Part shown: piece by piece, positions 63,488 through 64,000 of the stretch
Layout of the letters: each line of letters begins with the position of its first letter
How positions within the stretch are numbered: the first letter of the stretch is position 1
Notes under the pieces: generated by a model
The model's input: the letters and a program-made list of their open reading frames with translations, nothing else
Database searches by the model: none
What the model was told of the DNA's origin: nothing
Assembly: GCF_007904105.1 (NCBI RefSeq)
Contig: NZ_CP042325.1
Location: 496,001 to 560,000, forward strand
Source: Corynebacterium sp. sy039
GTDB lineage: Bacteria > Actinomycetota > Actinomycetes > Mycobacteriales > Mycobacteriaceae
Length of the DNA: 64,000 nucleotides
Direction: 5' to 3'
Made by a program: the position numbers and the translations under genes

Positions 63488-64000
63488 ATGTCCGATTCTT
63501 TATCTGCGCATAGCGCTCAACAAAGCGAGGAACCACCTGCAGTGGCAGACCGCGAGCATGGTTTCTTTGGTCACCCGTGGGGGTTGGCAAATCTTTCCGC
63601 CATCGAGATGTGGGAGCGATTCAGCTTCTACGGTATGCAAACATTAGTCGCATACTACATCTATTATTCGGTGTCCCAGGGGGGGCTAGGGTATAGCGAA
63701 ACTGTCGCTACTTCTATCCTTGGTGCCTATGGTGGTTTGGTCTACCTTTTCGCTATTGCGGGTGCTTGGGTTTCTGACCGTGTGCTTGGTGCTGAGCGTA
63801 CTCTTACTATTGCAGCGGTGCTTATCATGTGTGGTCACCTCACTCTTTCTTTCCTCCACAGTTTGCTTGGCGTGGGTATTGGTTTGGTGTTGATCGCCAT
63901 TGGCTCTGGTGCGCTAAAGACTACTACCTCTGTGGTTATTGGTTCGCTTTATCGACGCAGTGATAGTCGTCGTGACGCTGCTTTCTCCTTCTACTATATG
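63488..64000 (+). CDS. POT/PTR family proton-dependent peptide transporter, C-terminus outside window
   Basis: The first 171 codons are present and open to the right edge. The protein starts MSDSLSAHSAQQ, then HPWGLANLSAIEMWERFSFYGMQ, which contains the ExxER motif of helix 1 that couples proton and peptide in POT transporters. Further helices follow (AYYIYYSV, SILGAYGGLVYLFAIAGAWVSDRVLG, AVLIMCGHLTLSFL). It takes up di- and tripeptides. Start ATG 63488 has no strong ribosome site; the upstream AATACTTATC is AT-rich. Confidence 0.9.
   Translation, partial: MSDSLSAHSAQQSEEPPAVADREHGFFGHPWGLANLSAIEMWERFSFYGMQTLVAYYIYYSVSQGGLGYSETVATSILGAYGGLVYLFAIAGAWVSDRVLGAERTLTIAAVLIMCGHLTLSFLHSLLGVGIGLVLIAIGSGALKTTTSVVIGSLYRRSDSRRDAAFSFYYM

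Noticed and set aside
63333..63647. 104-codon plus-strand frame before and within the transporter gene
   Set aside because: It overlaps the POT transporter in another frame and has no ribosome site; the transporter frame has the ExxER motif.

Overview
The window is a chromosomal segment of a Corynebacterium with a moderately low GC content for the genus. Evidence includes MtrAB-LpqB, WhiB1 and WhiB2, SigH with a zinc anti-sigma factor, AdnAB in place of RecBCD, a tetracysteine UvrD2, LpqB/LCP/WbbL cell-wall genes, and a gene order that closely follows the Rv3193c-Rv3267 block of Mycobacterium tuberculosis. The species cannot be fixed from sequence alone; a lineage near C. diphtheriae/C. kutscheri is an inference.

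Layout. 1-2.5 kb (minus): the EfeUOB ferrous iron/heme-iron uptake operon with DtxR-like sequence over its promoter; efeB runs off the left edge. 2.6-11 kb: envelope sugar block: an LCP ligase, the rhamnosyltransferase WbbL, mannose-1-P guanylyltransferase, phosphomannomutase and mannose-6-P isomerase (the GDP-mannose route), with whiB2 and two small conserved actinobacterial genes between them. 12-19 kb: sahH, tmk, mtrA-mtrB-lpqB, a ComF phosphoribosyltransferase. 19.8-24.8 kb: hpf, secA, small conserved genes. 25-27.4 kb: ferredoxin reductase plus membrane fatty-acid desaturase under a repeat-containing promoter. 27.4-31.3 kb: rsgA-aroA, sigH-rshA, a 24-residue ribosomal protein bL37 gene and whiB1. 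32-37.3 kb: membrane protein, nagA, a beta-propeller protein, DUF3107, a DUF3152 metalloprotease and a TIGR02569 protein. 37.3-47.1 kb: adnA-adnB, a K+ channel/RCK protein and uvrD2. 47.1-55.2 kb: a TOMM/ThiF-like protein, a YgjP-type peptidase, a DUF2342 protein, a PDZ-Lon protease, a PPA1309 protein and a UPF0182 protein. 55.4 kb: initiator tRNA.

After the tRNA the conserved order stops and an accessory segment begins: a Fic AMPylase, an orphan terminator, a 196-bp MITE-like element with perfect 26-bp terminal inverted repeats and a 9-bp target duplication, a 12-G homopolymer lying between possible -35 and -10 boxes, and a 1952-residue secreted protein with ten tandem ~128-residue repeats. 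A POT peptide transporter begins at the right edge.

The most unusual items are the MITE plus poly-G arrangement in front of the giant repeat protein (a candidate phase-variable surface factor), the loss of Walker A/B residues in AdnA, the lack of a normal start codon where mtrB should begin, paired operator-like repeats at the desaturase and initiator tRNA promoters, and a stand-alone TOMM cyclodehydratase-like protein divergent from a small metallopeptidase.
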